Assembly: GCF_042852765.1 (NCBI RefSeq)
Contig: NZ_AP031414.1
Origin: Schaedlerella glycyrrhizinilytica_A
GTDB taxonomy: Bacteria > Bacillota > Clostridia > Lachnospirales > Lachnospiraceae
Length of the DNA: 64,000 nt
Strand: one strand, 5' to 3'
Below, one piece after another: positions 33,760-42,475 of this stretch (position 1 is the first letter of the stretch; every line of letters begins with the position of its first letter). The translations under genes and the position numbers were made by a program. Below the pieces are notes generated by a model. The model worked only from the letters and a program-made list of their open reading frames with translations. It was not told the DNA's origin and did no database searches.

Positions 33760-34021
33760 AACCATAACGACTATTCACTCTTTTTCGCTTATAACCATTG
33801 CGATAATCATCGCTATCAGAACGTTCTGATTTTTCATATCCCAAGTGGTCATCCATTTCCGCTTCCATCATCTCTTTGATGGTTCCACCAAGAAGATCTT
33901 TCAGAGCATCCTGGATATCTTCTGCTGATTGGATATCGTATTCTTCCAAGAGTTGATGAATGATGTTACGTTTTCCTTCTGTCATTTGTACTCTGTGTAC
34001 AGGTTTCTTTTCTCTTGCCAT
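33757..34021 (-). pseudogene. IS256-family transposase, N-terminal fragment (right copy)
   Basis: Reads from the ATG at 34021 through MAREKKPVHRVQMTEG, LKDLLGGTIKEMMEAEMD, DHLGYEKSERS and NGYKRKRVNSRYGS, the standard N-terminal region of IS256 transposases, then runs into foreign sequence (the DUF961-like gene). The catalytic DDE domain is missing. The frame continues by chance to 33548. Confidence 0.88.
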
Positions 34022-34103
34022 AATAAAAGGCCTCCTTATGATAAAATATTTTACCATAGAAGACCTTCTAAAACATTATTTACAGAAAAAGTTTCACATT
34101 CTC
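33757..34103 (-). mobile_element. IS256-family fragment, right copy
   Basis: Inverted relative to the left copy. Bases 33864-34103 form the 240-bp inverted repeat; the fragment continues about 107 bases further into the transposase than the left copy. One end (CACATTCTC at 34095-34103) abuts the 3' hairpin of the ABC-F gene. Confidence 0.8.
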
Positions 34104-34106
34104 CAT

Positions 34107-34140
34107 GGAGGAGTTGCCGCATTACTCGGCAAGCTCCTCC
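34107..34140 (-). other. Hairpin at the 3' end of the ABC-F gene
   Basis: GGAGGAG-TTGCCG (34107-34119) pairs with CGGCAA-G-CTCCTCC (34127-34140), spanning the stop codon. It has no T-run on the minus strand because the IS256 end begins 4 bases further; a former terminator may have been cut. Confidence 0.45.
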
Positions 34141-36074
34141 CATGTTTCATAGAGCGTCTCCAACTCTGTTTCGTTATTTTGTTTTTCTTTCGCAAGTTCC
34201 TGACAGCGCATCGAGTTGGAATAGACATCTTCGTGCGTCATCAGTTCATCGATCTCATTGTTGCGGTCTTCTAAGACAGCAATCCGTTCTTCTGTTTTCT
34301 TCAGATCATTTTTACGTTTCCGTTCTTTTGCCTGTTGTTCCTTTTGCTCCTGCCAGCTTAATTTTGTAGAGGACACAGGCTGTTCTGCCTGTGCAGGCTC
34401 CCCGGAAGTATTTAGGGTAGGGGCGGCAGCGGTTCCGGTTCCCTGTCCATAGGTATAAGCGGCAGTCAGCGCTTCTTTTTTTTCAAGGTAATAATCATAG
34501 TTTCCAATATAGTTGATGAAAGTATGGTTGGTCAGTTCCAGAATCCGCGAGGCAGTCTGGTTGATAAAATAACGGTCATGGGAAACATAAAGCACCGTTC
34601 CGGTGTATTCGTTGAGCGCCTGTTCCAGAATTTCTTTGGAATTGATGTCCAAATGGTTGGTCGGCTCGTCGAGGATCAAAAAGTTGGCTTCGGAGAGCAT
34701 CAGCTTTGCAAGGGAAACCCGTCCTTTTTCACCACCGCTCAAATCTCCGATCCGTTTGAATACATCATCTCCGGTGAACTGAAACGCTGCAAGTGTGTTG
34801 CGGATCGCTGTATTGTTCAAAGCCGGGTAGTCGTCGGAAATCTCATCGAAAATACTTTTCGCATCATGCAGTACATGGTGTTCCTGATCGTAATATCCGA
34901 TCTGAACTTTTGTTCCGAGTTCAAAAGAGCCGTCCTGCGCGTCAGTCACTTGGTTTAAGATTTTCAGCAATGTCGTCTTTCCGGTTCCGTTGTCCCCGAT
35001 GATCGCGACATGTTCGCCACGTTTGATCTCAAAACTAATGTCTTCAAAAAGCAATTGGTCATCAAAGCGTTTGGTCAGGTGCTCGACTTTGAGCACGTCA
35101 TTTCCACTGATACAGGATGGTTCCAGTGTGAAATGAATATCCTGTGCCGCCTCCGTCGGTTTTTCGACCAGTGTCATTTTGTCCAGCATTTTTTCACGGC
35201 TCTCCGCACGTTTGATCGATTTCTCACGGTTAAATGATCGGAGCTTTTCAATGACAGCTTCCTGATGTTTGATCTCACGCTGCTGGTTGAGATATTCTTT
35301 CATCTGCGCATCACGGATCATCTTTTTTTTGTCGGCGTAAGCTTTGTAATTGCCGCCGTATGTACGGATCGTGCCGTTTTCGATTTCAATCACTTTTGTT
35401 ACGACACGGTTCAAAAAGAAGCGGTCATGGGAGACGATGAATACGGCTCCGCTGTAATTCAAAAGATAGGTTTCCAGCCACGCGATCGAATTCAGATCCA
35501 AATGGTTGGTCGGTTCATCCAGAAGCAGGATATCCGGTTTCGTCAGAAGAAGCTTTCCAAGTGCGACCCGTGTTTTCTGACCGCCTGACAGTGTGGAAGT
35601 CTCTCTGGAAAAATCAGTTTCGTGAAATCCAAGACCCTTGAGGACGCCGACGATCTCGCTTTCGTAGGCATAGCCATTCTTCGACTCAAATTCAGACATC
35701 AGACGGTTGTAGGTGTTCAGCCGCGTGTCCAGTTCGGTTCCGGAGAGTGCTTTCAGTTCATGTTCAATATTGCGGATCTGTTCTTCCAGATCAATGATAT
35801 CTGCTTTTGCAGTCTTCATTTCTTCATAAATCGTATTGCTGCCGCTTAAGATCTGCTGCTGGGCAAGATAGCCGATCGTTTTCCCTTTTGTCAGAACGAC
35901 CGTACCGCTGTCTGCGGGTTCTTCCCCGATGATCATTTTTAGGATCGTAGATTTTCCTGCGCCGTTGACGCCGACAAAAGCGGCTTTTTCTCTGTCTTCT
36001 ATATGAAAGGAACCGTCTTTTACAATGAGCTGTTCCCCAAATGCTTTGTTTAAGTTATGACATGCGAGTATCAT
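34122..36074 (-). CDS. ABC-F family ATPase
   Basis: The 650-residue soluble protein has two ABC domains without membrane helices: Walker A GVNGAGKST and GDNGTGKTT, signatures LSGGQKTR and LSGGEKGR, and Walker B LLLDEPTNHLDLNS and LILDEPTNHLDINS. Between them is the charged ABC-F linker (REIKHQEAVIEKLRSFNREKSIKRAESREK), and a C-terminal coiled coil ends the protein. Such proteins act on the ribosome; some confer antibiotic resistance, others are housekeeping translation factors. The linker and length fit the YdiF-like housekeeping group, but resistance cannot be excluded. ATG follows GGGAGGATTTTT. Confidence 0.9.
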   Translation of the reverse strand: MILACHNLNKAFGEQLIVKDGSFHIEDREKAAFVGVNGAGKSTILKMIIGEEPADSGTVVLTKGKTIGYLAQQQILSGSNTIYEEMKTAKADIIDLEEQIRNIEHELKALSGTELDTRLNTYNRLMSEFESKNGYAYESEIVGVLKGLGFHETDFSRETSTLSGGQKTRVALGKLLLTKPDILLLDEPTNHLDLNSIAWLETYLLNYSGAVFIVSHDRFFLNRVVTKVIEIENGTIRTYGGNYKAYADKKKMIRDAQMKEYLNQQREIKHQEAVIEKLRSFNREKSIKRAESREKMLDKMTLVEKPTEAAQDIHFTLEPSCISGNDVLKVEHLTKRFDDQLLFEDISFEIKRGEHVAIIGDNGTGKTTLLKILNQVTDAQDGSFELGTKVQIGYYDQEHHVLHDAKSIFDEISDDYPALNNTAIRNTLAAFQFTGDDVFKRIGDLSGGEKGRVSLAKLMLSEANFLILDEPTNHLDINSKEILEQALNEYTGTVLYVSHDRYFINQTASRILELTNHTFINYIGNYDYYLEKKEALTAAYTYGQGTGTAAAPTLNTSGEPAQAEQPVSSTKLSWQEQKEQQAKERKRKNDLKKTEERIAVLEDRNNEIDELMTHEDVYSNSMRCQELAKEKQNNETELETLYETWEELAE

Positions 36075-36152
36075 AAAAATCCTCCCGTTATCAAATATTT
36101 TTATAGAGACCGAAACATTTTTCGATAGGTTCCGGCACTTCCTGCCTGCTTT

Positions 36153-36180
36153 ATTATAACGGAAATGGGCGGAAATACAA
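36153..36180 (-). promoter_or_regulatory. Promoter of the ABC-F gene
   Basis: On the minus strand TTGTAT (36175-36180) and TATAAT (36153-36158) are 16 bases apart. The leader of about 70 bases contains a CCGGAAC/GTTTCGG hairpin. Confidence 0.6.
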
Positions 36181-36208
36181 CTGAAACCGACAAAAAATCG
36201 TGAAAAGT

Positions 36209-36237
36209 TTGACTTTGTTTTCAGAATTATATATAAT
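36209..36237 (+). promoter_or_regulatory. Promoter of rex
   Basis: TTGACT (36209-36214) and TATAAT (36232-36237) have a 17-base spacer. This shows that the TTG at 36241 cannot be the rex start and supports the GTG at 36268. Confidence 0.75.
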
Positions 36238-36267
36238 AACTTGAAGATTAAATTTGGAGGGATTTGC

Positions 36268-36912
36268 GTGGAAGACAGAGGAATATCAAGAGCGGTGATC
36301 GGTCGTCTCCCAAGATACTATAGATATTTAGGCGATTTATCAGAAGTAGGGGTGGAGAGGATTTCATCCAACGAACTGAGTAAAAAGATGCGGGTGACTG
36401 CATCGCAGATACGGCAGGATCTGAATAATTTCGGTGGGTTCGGTCAGCAGGGATACGGATATAATGTAAAATATCTGCGCGCGGAGATCGGAAAGATCTT
36501 AGGGCTTGGCTGCAGTCATAATATGATCATTATCGGGGCAGGAAATTTGGGGCAGGCGCTTGCAAAATATTCGTCTTTTGAGCGGAGCGGATTTGTGCTG
36601 AAAGGGATTTTTGATGTAAACCAGTCGCTGCAAGGCGTTTCGATCCGTGGAGTGCCGATCCGGATGATGGAGGAGTTGGAACCGTTTTTGAAAGAGAATG
36701 AGATTGAGATCGCAGCGCTTACGATTCCGAAATCCAATGTCTCCGAAGTGGCGGACCTGCTCGTGAAGAACGGGATCAAAGGAATCTGGAATTTCGCGCA
36801 TACGGATCTGGTACTTCCGAAAAATGTCATTGTAGAGAGCGTACATCTTTCGGACAGTCTGATGAAATTATCGTATAATATTACCCGGTATAAGGAAGAA
36901 CACGGGGAATAG
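36268..36912 (+). CDS. rex: Redox-sensing transcriptional repressor Rex
   Basis: The 214-residue protein starts with GTG at 36268 (after TTTGGAGGGATTTGC). The N-terminal winged helix (RLPRYYRYLGDL, SSNELSKKMRVTASQIRQDLNNFGGFGQQGYGY) binds DNA; the C-terminal Rossmann domain (IIIGAGNLGQALAKY, later FDV) senses NADH/NAD+. Rex represses fermentation and alcohol dehydrogenase genes when NADH is low. A matching operator lies before the alcohol dehydrogenase at 50111. Confidence 0.95.
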   Translation: MEDRGISRAVIGRLPRYYRYLGDLSEVGVERISSNELSKKMRVTASQIRQDLNNFGGFGQQGYGYNVKYLRAEIGKILGLGCSHNMIIIGAGNLGQALAKYSSFERSGFVLKGIFDVNQSLQGVSIRGVPIRMMEELEPFLKENEIEIAALTIPKSNVSEVADLLVKNGIKGIWNFAHTDLVLPKNVIVESVHLSDSLMKLSYNITRYKEEHGE

Positions 36913-36954
36913 GTGCGGTTCTTATCGATCTTATAGATGTGGAGCAGATTTAGG

Positions 36955-36992
36955 CGTGTAAAAAGTGGCGGGGGTCTCTTTTTACACGTTTT
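36955..36992 (+). terminator. Terminator of rex
   Basis: A perfect 11-bp stem (CGTGTAAAAAG at 36955-36965 with 36978-36988) is followed by TTTT. It lies 42 bases after the stop. Confidence 0.8.
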
Positions 36993-37029
36993 CTATTGTG
37001 AGGAACAAGATGGAAAAGGAGGTTGGATC

Positions 37030-38532
37030 ATGCGTTATTTACCAAACGGCATCTGGATGCAGAAAGCAGATTCTTATACAATCCAGGAAATCGGAGTACC
37101 CTCCGTTGTTTTAATGGAACATGCCGCCCAAAAGACGATCGAAGTGATGGAAAGAGAGAACATTGATTTTTCTGATATATTGATCGTATGCGGCTCGGGA
37201 AATAACGGAGGCGACGGATTTGCCATAGCAAGGCTTTTGCAGGAAAAAGGGGTACGGGTTACGGTGTTTTTTGCAGGAAAAGAAAGTTCTATGAGTGAAG
37301 AATGCCGATTGCAGGCACAGATCGTCAGGAATTTGGGGATTCCCATCGTCACAGTCATGCCGGAAAAAGAATACACTGTATTAGTGGATGCATTATTTGG
37401 CGTTGGACTGAATCGGGAAATCACCGGAGCATACTGTGATGTGATCGAAAAGATGAACCGGCTGAAAGGGCGAAAAATAGCTGTGGATATTCCGTCCGGT
37501 ATCCATTCCGGCAATGGGCAGGTCATGGGAATCGCTTTTCGCGCGGATCTGACGGTCACATTTCAGTTTGAAAAGCTTGGAATGGTGTTATTCCCGGGAA
37601 AGGAATATACGGGAAAAACGGCAGTTGTTGATATCGGGATCCATTCGTCTGTTTTTTCAGAAACACAGGAGGTTGCTTATACACTGGAACGGGCAGATCT
37701 TTCCAGGATGCTGCCAAAGCGGAAGCCGAATACTCATAAAGGCAGCTATGGAAAAGTATTGATGATCACCGGGAGCAAAGGGATGGCAGGAGCGGCTTAT
37801 TTGAGCGCGCTGGCGGCATATATTTGCGGCGCCGGGCTTGTTCAGATCTATACAGACGAAACGAATCGTGCAATTCTCCAGCAGCTTCTTCCCGAAGCGA
37901 TCATTTCCTGTTATATGGAATATGAAGAGGATGGATTGAAAGACGCGCTGGAATGGGCAGATGTTGTCTGTATCGGATGTGGTCTCGGAAAGAGCAGGAC
38001 AGCGGAAATGCTGCTGATGAATACGTTAAAGTATGTGTCGGTTCCTTGTGTGATCGATGCGGATGGACTTAACTTGTTGGCCTGCCACAAAGAAATGCTC
38101 CGTGTAGTTGATACTCCGGTGATCCTGACTCCGCATATGAAAGAAATGAGCGGGCTTTTGGGCTGTTCGATTCCGGAAATCACAGAAGAACGATTTCAGA
38201 AACTGCAGGAATTTACGAGTCAATATCCGGTTATCTGCGTGTTGAAAGATGCCCGAACCGTTGTGGCGGAACGCACGAATCCGTTTTTTGTCAATACAGC
38301 CGGCAATCAGGCGATGGCAAAAGCAGGATCCGGAGACGTCCTCGCAGGAGTGATCACTGGGCTTTTGGCAGGTAAAACCCCGCCGTACAGAAGCGCAGTG
38401 CTTGGAGTGTATCTTCACGCATGCGGCGGTGATAATGCAAAAGAACAGCTCGGAAGTTACAGTGTGCTGGCAAGAGATTTGATCACAGGGATCGGTCAGT
38501 GTATGAAAGAAGCGGAGGAGGAACAAGAATGA
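37030..38532 (+). CDS. nnr: Bifunctional NAD(P)H-hydrate epimerase / ADP-dependent dehydratase
   Basis: This 500-residue protein repairs hydrated NAD(P)H. The N-terminal epimerase (YjeF_N, about residues 1-210) shows VCGSGNNGGDGFAIARLL, DALFGVGLNREI and DIPSGIHSGNG; the C-terminal dehydratase (about 225-500) shows THKGSYGKVLMITGS, GCGLGKS and AGSGDVLAGVITGLLAG. Start is ATG 37030 after AAAAGGAGG; upstream codons of the open frame overlap the rex terminator. It overlaps the alanine racemase gene by 4 bases. Confidence 0.92.
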   Translation: MRYLPNGIWMQKADSYTIQEIGVPSVVLMEHAAQKTIEVMERENIDFSDILIVCGSGNNGGDGFAIARLLQEKGVRVTVFFAGKESSMSEECRLQAQIVRNLGIPIVTVMPEKEYTVLVDALFGVGLNREITGAYCDVIEKMNRLKGRKIAVDIPSGIHSGNGQVMGIAFRADLTVTFQFEKLGMVLFPGKEYTGKTAVVDIGIHSSVFSETQEVAYTLERADLSRMLPKRKPNTHKGSYGKVLMITGSKGMAGAAYLSALAAYICGAGLVQIYTDETNRAILQQLLPEAIISCYMEYEEDGLKDALEWADVVCIGCGLGKSRTAEMLLMNTLKYVSVPCVIDADGLNLLACHKEMLRVVDTPVILTPHMKEMSGLLGCSIPEITEERFQKLQEFTSQYPVICVLKDARTVVAERTNPFFVNTAGNQAMAKAGSGDVLAGVITGLLAGKTPPYRSAVLGVYLHACGGDNAKEQLGSYSVLARDLITGIGQCMKEAEEEQE

Positions 38533-39695
38533 AGCAATACAGCAGGGTCTGTGCAAATATAGACTTGGATGCAGTCGCTTATAATATGGAACAGATGAAA
38601 CTTAGACTTGGCGGAAATACGCGTCTGATCGCAGTTGTTAAAACAGACGGGTATGGACATGGCGCCGTACCCATCGCAAAAATGTTTGAATCAACGGATT
38701 ATGTGTGGGGGTATGCGGTCGCCTGTCTGGATGAAGCAGTTGTTCTTAGGAATGCTGGAATCCAGAAACCGATCCTTGTGCTCGGCTGTGTTTTTCCGGA
38801 ACAATATGAGGCGATGGTACGATATGAGATCCGAGCTGCGGTCTATACGAAAGAGATGGCGGTTGGGATGGCAAATGCCGCCGAACAGATTGGAAAGGCG
38901 GCATATTTTCATATAAAAATCGACACCGGGATGGGACGGATCGGATTCCCTGTTACTGAGGAGAGTGCAGAGACGATTTTGGAGATCAGTGAACTGAAAC
39001 ATGGCGTGATCGAAGGGATGTTCACACATTTCGCAAAAGCTGACGAGGCAGATAAATCGTATACAAGAATGCAGCATGAGCGGTTTGTCTGGATGAGGGA
39101 AGTTTTGGAGGAAAAGAATGTCTCGATTCCTTATATTGATTGTGACAACAGTGCCGGGATCATTGATTTCCCGGATTTGAAGCATGATCTGGCAAGGGCT
39201 GGGATTTCACTTTACGGAATGTATCCGTCCGGAGAAGTGGATCATCAGGTGATCGATTTGAAGCCGGCGCTGGAATTGGTCAGTCATGTGACGTTTGTCA
39301 AAAAAGTAGAAGCCGGTACTTCGATCAGTTACGGCGGAACGTTTGTGGCTGAGAAACCAATGAAAGTGGCGACGATCCCGGTAGGATACGGTGACGGTTA
39401 TCCGCGTTCTCTTTCGAATTGTGGCGAAGTGCTGATCCGCGGAAAACGTGCCCGGATCCTCGGAAGAGTCTGCATGGATCAGTTCATGGTTGATGTCACA
39501 GAAATCCCGGACGTACAGTTTATGGATCGGGTTGTTCTCGTGGGACGGGACGGTACGGAACATATTTCCGTGGAAGAACTCAGTGAAAAAAGCGGGCGTT
39601 TTCCGTATGAGTTTGTCTGCTGTCTCGGAAAACGAATTCCGAGGGTATACATCAGAGACGGAGAAGTGACGGAACAGACAGATTGTTTTGCGTAA
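38529..39695 (+). CDS. alr: Alanine racemase
   Basis: The 388-residue PLP enzyme makes D-alanine for peptidoglycan. The PLP lysine lies in AVVKTDGYGHG near the N terminus; the second catalytic tyrosine is in SYGGTFVA or the nearby barrel region, and GRVCMDQFMVDVT is the C-terminal signature. Start ATG 38529 overlaps the previous stop and follows GGAGGAACAAGA. In Bacilli alr often precedes the MazF toxin gene, as here. Confidence 0.94.
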   Translation: MKQYSRVCANIDLDAVAYNMEQMKLRLGGNTRLIAVVKTDGYGHGAVPIAKMFESTDYVWGYAVACLDEAVVLRNAGIQKPILVLGCVFPEQYEAMVRYEIRAAVYTKEMAVGMANAAEQIGKAAYFHIKIDTGMGRIGFPVTEESAETILEISELKHGVIEGMFTHFAKADEADKSYTRMQHERFVWMREVLEEKNVSIPYIDCDNSAGIIDFPDLKHDLARAGISLYGMYPSGEVDHQVIDLKPALELVSHVTFVKKVEAGTSISYGGTFVAEKPMKVATIPVGYGDGYPRSLSNCGEVLIRGKRARILGRVCMDQFMVDVTEIPDVQFMDRVVLVGRDGTEHISVEELSEKSGRFPYEFVCCLGKRIPRVYIRDGEVTEQTDCFA

Positions 39696-39769
39696 AAGAT
39701 AAATAGAATACTTCCGAAAAAACAGGGAATACTTTCATTACATTAAATGAAAATGGAGTGTGAACGGAA

Positions 39770-40117
39770 GTGGGAATTAGACGCGGAGATATTTATTATG
39801 CGGATTTGAGTCCGGTGGTCGGTTCAGAGCAGGGCGGGATCCGTCCGGTTCTGATCATTCAGAATGATGTGGGAAACCGACATAGCCCGACTGTGATCTG
39901 CGCCGCTATCACATCGAAAATGAATAAGGCAAAACTGCCGACGCATATAGAGATCAGTACCCGGGATTATCAGATCGTCAAAAATTCCGTGATCCTGTTG
40001 GAACAGATCCGTACCATTGATAAAAAACGGCTTCGGGAGTTTGTCTGTCATGTGGACGACCGGATGATGGGGAGAGTAAGCCGTGCCATTCAGATCAGTC
40101 TGGATTTGAATACATAG
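39770..40117 (+). CDS. MazF/PemK-family mRNA interferase, no adjacent antitoxin
   Basis: The 115-residue protein matches EndoA/MazF: RRGDIYYADLSPVVGSEQGGIRPVLIIQND, then VICAAITSK and KNSVILLEQIRTIDKKRL. Such toxins cut mRNA at short motifs. GTG at 39770 follows GAACGGAA. Only 74 bases separate it from alr and no small MazE-type antitoxin frame is found before or after it; the gene may rely on an antitoxin elsewhere. Confidence 0.9.
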   Translation: MGIRRGDIYYADLSPVVGSEQGGIRPVLIIQNDVGNRHSPTVICAAITSKMNKAKLPTHIEISTRDYQIVKNSVILLEQIRTIDKKRLREFVCHVDDRMMGRVSRAIQISLDLNT

Positions 40118-40126
40118 GCAGACTAC

Positions 40127-40155
40127 TTTACAGATTTGGGAAAGAATGCTAGAAT
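40127..40155 (+). promoter_or_regulatory. Promoter of yebC
   Basis: TTTACA (40127-40132) and TAGAAT (40150-40155) are separated by 17 bases, 38 bases before the ATG. Confidence 0.6.
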
Positions 40156-40192
40156 AAGCAAGTATTAACAACGAAAAGAGGAGAATGAAACA

Positions 40193-40927
40193 ATGTCAGG
40201 ACATTCAAAATTTGCCAATATTAAGCATAAAAAGGAAAAAAATGACGCTGCAAAAGGCAAGATCTTTACAAAGATCGGACGTGAGCTTGCAGTAGCGGTC
40301 AAAGAGGGCGGCGGACCGGATCCGGCAAACAACAGCCGGCTTCGTGATGTGATCGCAAAAGCAAAATCCAACAATATGCCGAATGATACGATTGAGAGAA
40401 ATATCAAGAAAGCTGCCGGAGAGGGTGCAGGAGATAATTACGAACATATTACATATGAGGGATATGGACCGAACGGAACAGCGATCATCGTAAAAACATT
40501 GACAGACAATAAGAACCGTACGGCATCCAATGTTCGCAGCGCATTTACAAAAGGAAGCGGAAACATCGGAACGCCGGGATGCGTTTCTTTCATGTTTGAT
40601 GAAAAGGGACAGATCCTTGTCGCAAAGGAAGATTGTGAGATGGATGCGGACGAACTGATGATGCTCGCATTGGATGCAGGCGCAGAAGATTTTGCGGAAG
40701 AAGAGGAGAGCTTTGAGATCCTGACGGATCCGGCAGATTTCAGTGAAGTACGTCTGAAACTGGAAGAAGCAGGTATTCAGATGGCGAATGCCGAAGTGAC
40801 AATGATCCCGCAGACTTATGTAGAGTTGACAAAAGAGGAAGACATCAAAAATATCCAGAAAACACTGGATTTGTTAGAGGAAGACGACGACGTCCAGGAT
40901 GTATACCACAACTGGAGTGAAGAATAA
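40193..40927 (+). CDS. yebC: YebC/TACO1-family protein
   Basis: The 244-residue protein has the typical start SGHSKFANIKHKKEKNDAAKGKIFTKIGRE and the EGYGPNGTAIIV signature. Members have been described as DNA-binding regulators and, more recently, as factors that help ribosomes pass proline stretches. The C-terminal part is acidic. Length is normal. A 12-bp hairpin spans the stop codon. Confidence 0.93.
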   Translation: MSGHSKFANIKHKKEKNDAAKGKIFTKIGRELAVAVKEGGGPDPANNSRLRDVIAKAKSNNMPNDTIERNIKKAAGEGAGDNYEHITYEGYGPNGTAIIVKTLTDNKNRTASNVRSAFTKGSGNIGTPGCVSFMFDEKGQILVAKEDCEMDADELMMLALDAGAEDFAEEEESFEILTDPADFSEVRLKLEEAGIQMANAEVTMIPQTYVELTKEEDIKNIQKTLDLLEEDDDVQDVYHNWSEE

Positions 40928-40946
40928 ACCGAAAGGTTTATTCTTC
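40919..40946 (+). terminator. Perfect GAAA-loop hairpin over the yebC stop
   Basis: Twelve pairs (40919-40930 with 40935-40946) enclose GAAA, and the TAA stop is inside the left arm. There is no T-run after it, so termination may be partial and the hairpin may instead protect the 3' end. Confidence 0.45.
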
Positions 40947-40987
40947 GCGACGCTTCCAGACGAAAAAGCAAGCAGGAGGGACATAAG

Positions 40988-42262
40988 ATGAGCGACTTTA
41001 AAATGGAAACAAAATGTATTCAGTCCGGTTATGAACCGGGAAATGGTGAACCGCGTGTTCTCCCGATCTACCAGAGCACCACGTTCCGTTATACAAGCAG
41101 TGAGCAGATGGGACGTCTTTTTGATTTGGAAGAATCGGGATATTTTTATACCCGTCTTCAGAATCCGACGAATGATGCCGTTGCAGCAAAAATCTGTGAT
41201 CTGGAGGGCGGCTATGCGGCGATGCTGACTTCGTCCGGACAGGCGGCGAATTTCTATGCGATCATGAATATCGTGGAAGCAGGGGATCATATCGTATGTG
41301 CGTCTGCTCTTTACGGAGGAACCTATAATCTGTATGCTCACACGATCCGTAAAATGGGAGTCGAAGCTACTTTTGTGGATCCGGACTGCAGCGAAGAAGA
41401 ATTAAATGCCGCGTTCCGCGAGAATACAAAAGCTGTATTCGGAGAGACGATCGCCAATCCTGCGCTTGTTGTTTTGGATCTGGAAAAATTTGCAAACGCA
41501 GCACATGCGCATGGGGTACCGTTTATCGTAGACAATACATTTGCTACACCGATCAACTGCCGTCCGTTTGAGTGGGGAGCAGATATTGTCACGCATTCCA
41601 CTACGAAATATATGGATGGACATGCTGCCTGTGTGGGCGGAGCGATTGTTGACAGCGGTAATTTTGACTGGGAAGCACATGCCGAGAAGTTCCCGGGACT
41701 GACGACGCCGGACGAAACATACCATGGCATTGTATATACAAAAAAATTCGGAAAAGGCGCATATATCACCAAGGCAACTTCGCAGCTGATGCGTGACCTT
41801 GGTTCGATCCAGTCTCCGCAGAATGCGTTTCTTCTAAATCTGGGATTGGAGACATTACATCTGCGCATGCCGCGTCATTGCGAAAATGCGCTTGCGGTTG
41901 CTACCTATTTAAAGAATCACGAAAAAGTTGCATGGGTTTCCTGCCCGTCGATGCCGGGAGACAAATATTACGATCTCGCGCAGAAATATATGCCAAATGG
42001 CTGCTGCGGAGTGATCACTTTCGGATTGAAAGGTGGAAGAGACGCAGCGGTTGAAATGATGGATAAGTTAAAAATGGTGGCGATCGTAACACATGTTGCG
42101 GATGCCAGAAGCTGCGTGCTGCATCCGGCGAGTCACACACATCGTCAGATGAACGAAAAAGAGCTGTTAGAGGCTGGCGTTCAGCCGGATTTGATCCGTT
42201 TTAGTGTTGGAATTGAAAATGTAGACGATATTATTGCCGATGTAGAGCAGGCATTACGTTAA
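40988..42262 (+). CDS. O-acetylhomoserine sulfhydrylase-type PLP enzyme (MetY-like)
   Basis: The 424-residue protein belongs to the Cys/Met metabolism PLP family: TKCIQSGYEPGNGEPRVLPIYQSTTF, YTRLQNPTND, the PLP lysine in THSTTKYMDGHA, and VLHPASHTHRQM. The insert around the middle (DWEAHAEKFPGLTTPDETYHG) is typical of O-acetylhomoserine aminocarboxypropyltransferases, which make homocysteine from sulfide. No S-box or T-box leader was seen. ATG follows AGCAGGAGGGACATAAG. Confidence 0.9.
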   Translation: MSDFKMETKCIQSGYEPGNGEPRVLPIYQSTTFRYTSSEQMGRLFDLEESGYFYTRLQNPTNDAVAAKICDLEGGYAAMLTSSGQAANFYAIMNIVEAGDHIVCASALYGGTYNLYAHTIRKMGVEATFVDPDCSEEELNAAFRENTKAVFGETIANPALVVLDLEKFANAAHAHGVPFIVDNTFATPINCRPFEWGADIVTHSTTKYMDGHAACVGGAIVDSGNFDWEAHAEKFPGLTTPDETYHGIVYTKKFGKGAYITKATSQLMRDLGSIQSPQNAFLLNLGLETLHLRMPRHCENALAVATYLKNHEKVAWVSCPSMPGDKYYDLAQKYMPNGCCGVITFGLKGGRDAAVEMMDKLKMVAIVTHVADARSCVLHPASHTHRQMNEKELLEAGVQPDLIRFSVGIENVDDIIADVEQALR

Positions 42263-42264
42263 AT

Positions 42265-42307
42265 AAAATGGTATGGATGTATACAATTTGCATTCATGCC
42301 ATTTTTT
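42265..42307 (+). terminator. Terminator after the MetY-like gene
   Basis: A 15-bp stem with two G-U pairs (42265-42279 with 42291-42305) is followed by T's, starting 3 bases after the stop. Confidence 0.75.
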
Positions 42308-42475
42308 ACTTCTTTACCGTTCGACACCGGTGTATAGTTCCGTCAAATTTTTCGTATACTATGATTCCAAAGAGGATATGTTCCGGGAAGAATACGTTTG
42401 AAGAAGACGCGTATCCCGAAAGGAATATGTCGGAGCTTCAATCAGAATAATTATAGAAAGAGGGCTGAAAAATCT

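Noticed and set aside
36241..36267. N-terminal extension of Rex from the TTG at 36241
   Set aside because: It begins 3 bases after the -10 box and before the Shine-Dalgarno sequence; the GTG at 36268 is correctly placed.
42398..42475. Longer start for the TepA gene
   Set aside because: The upstream residues do not look like the family, and AGAAAGAGGGCTG fits the ATG at 42476.
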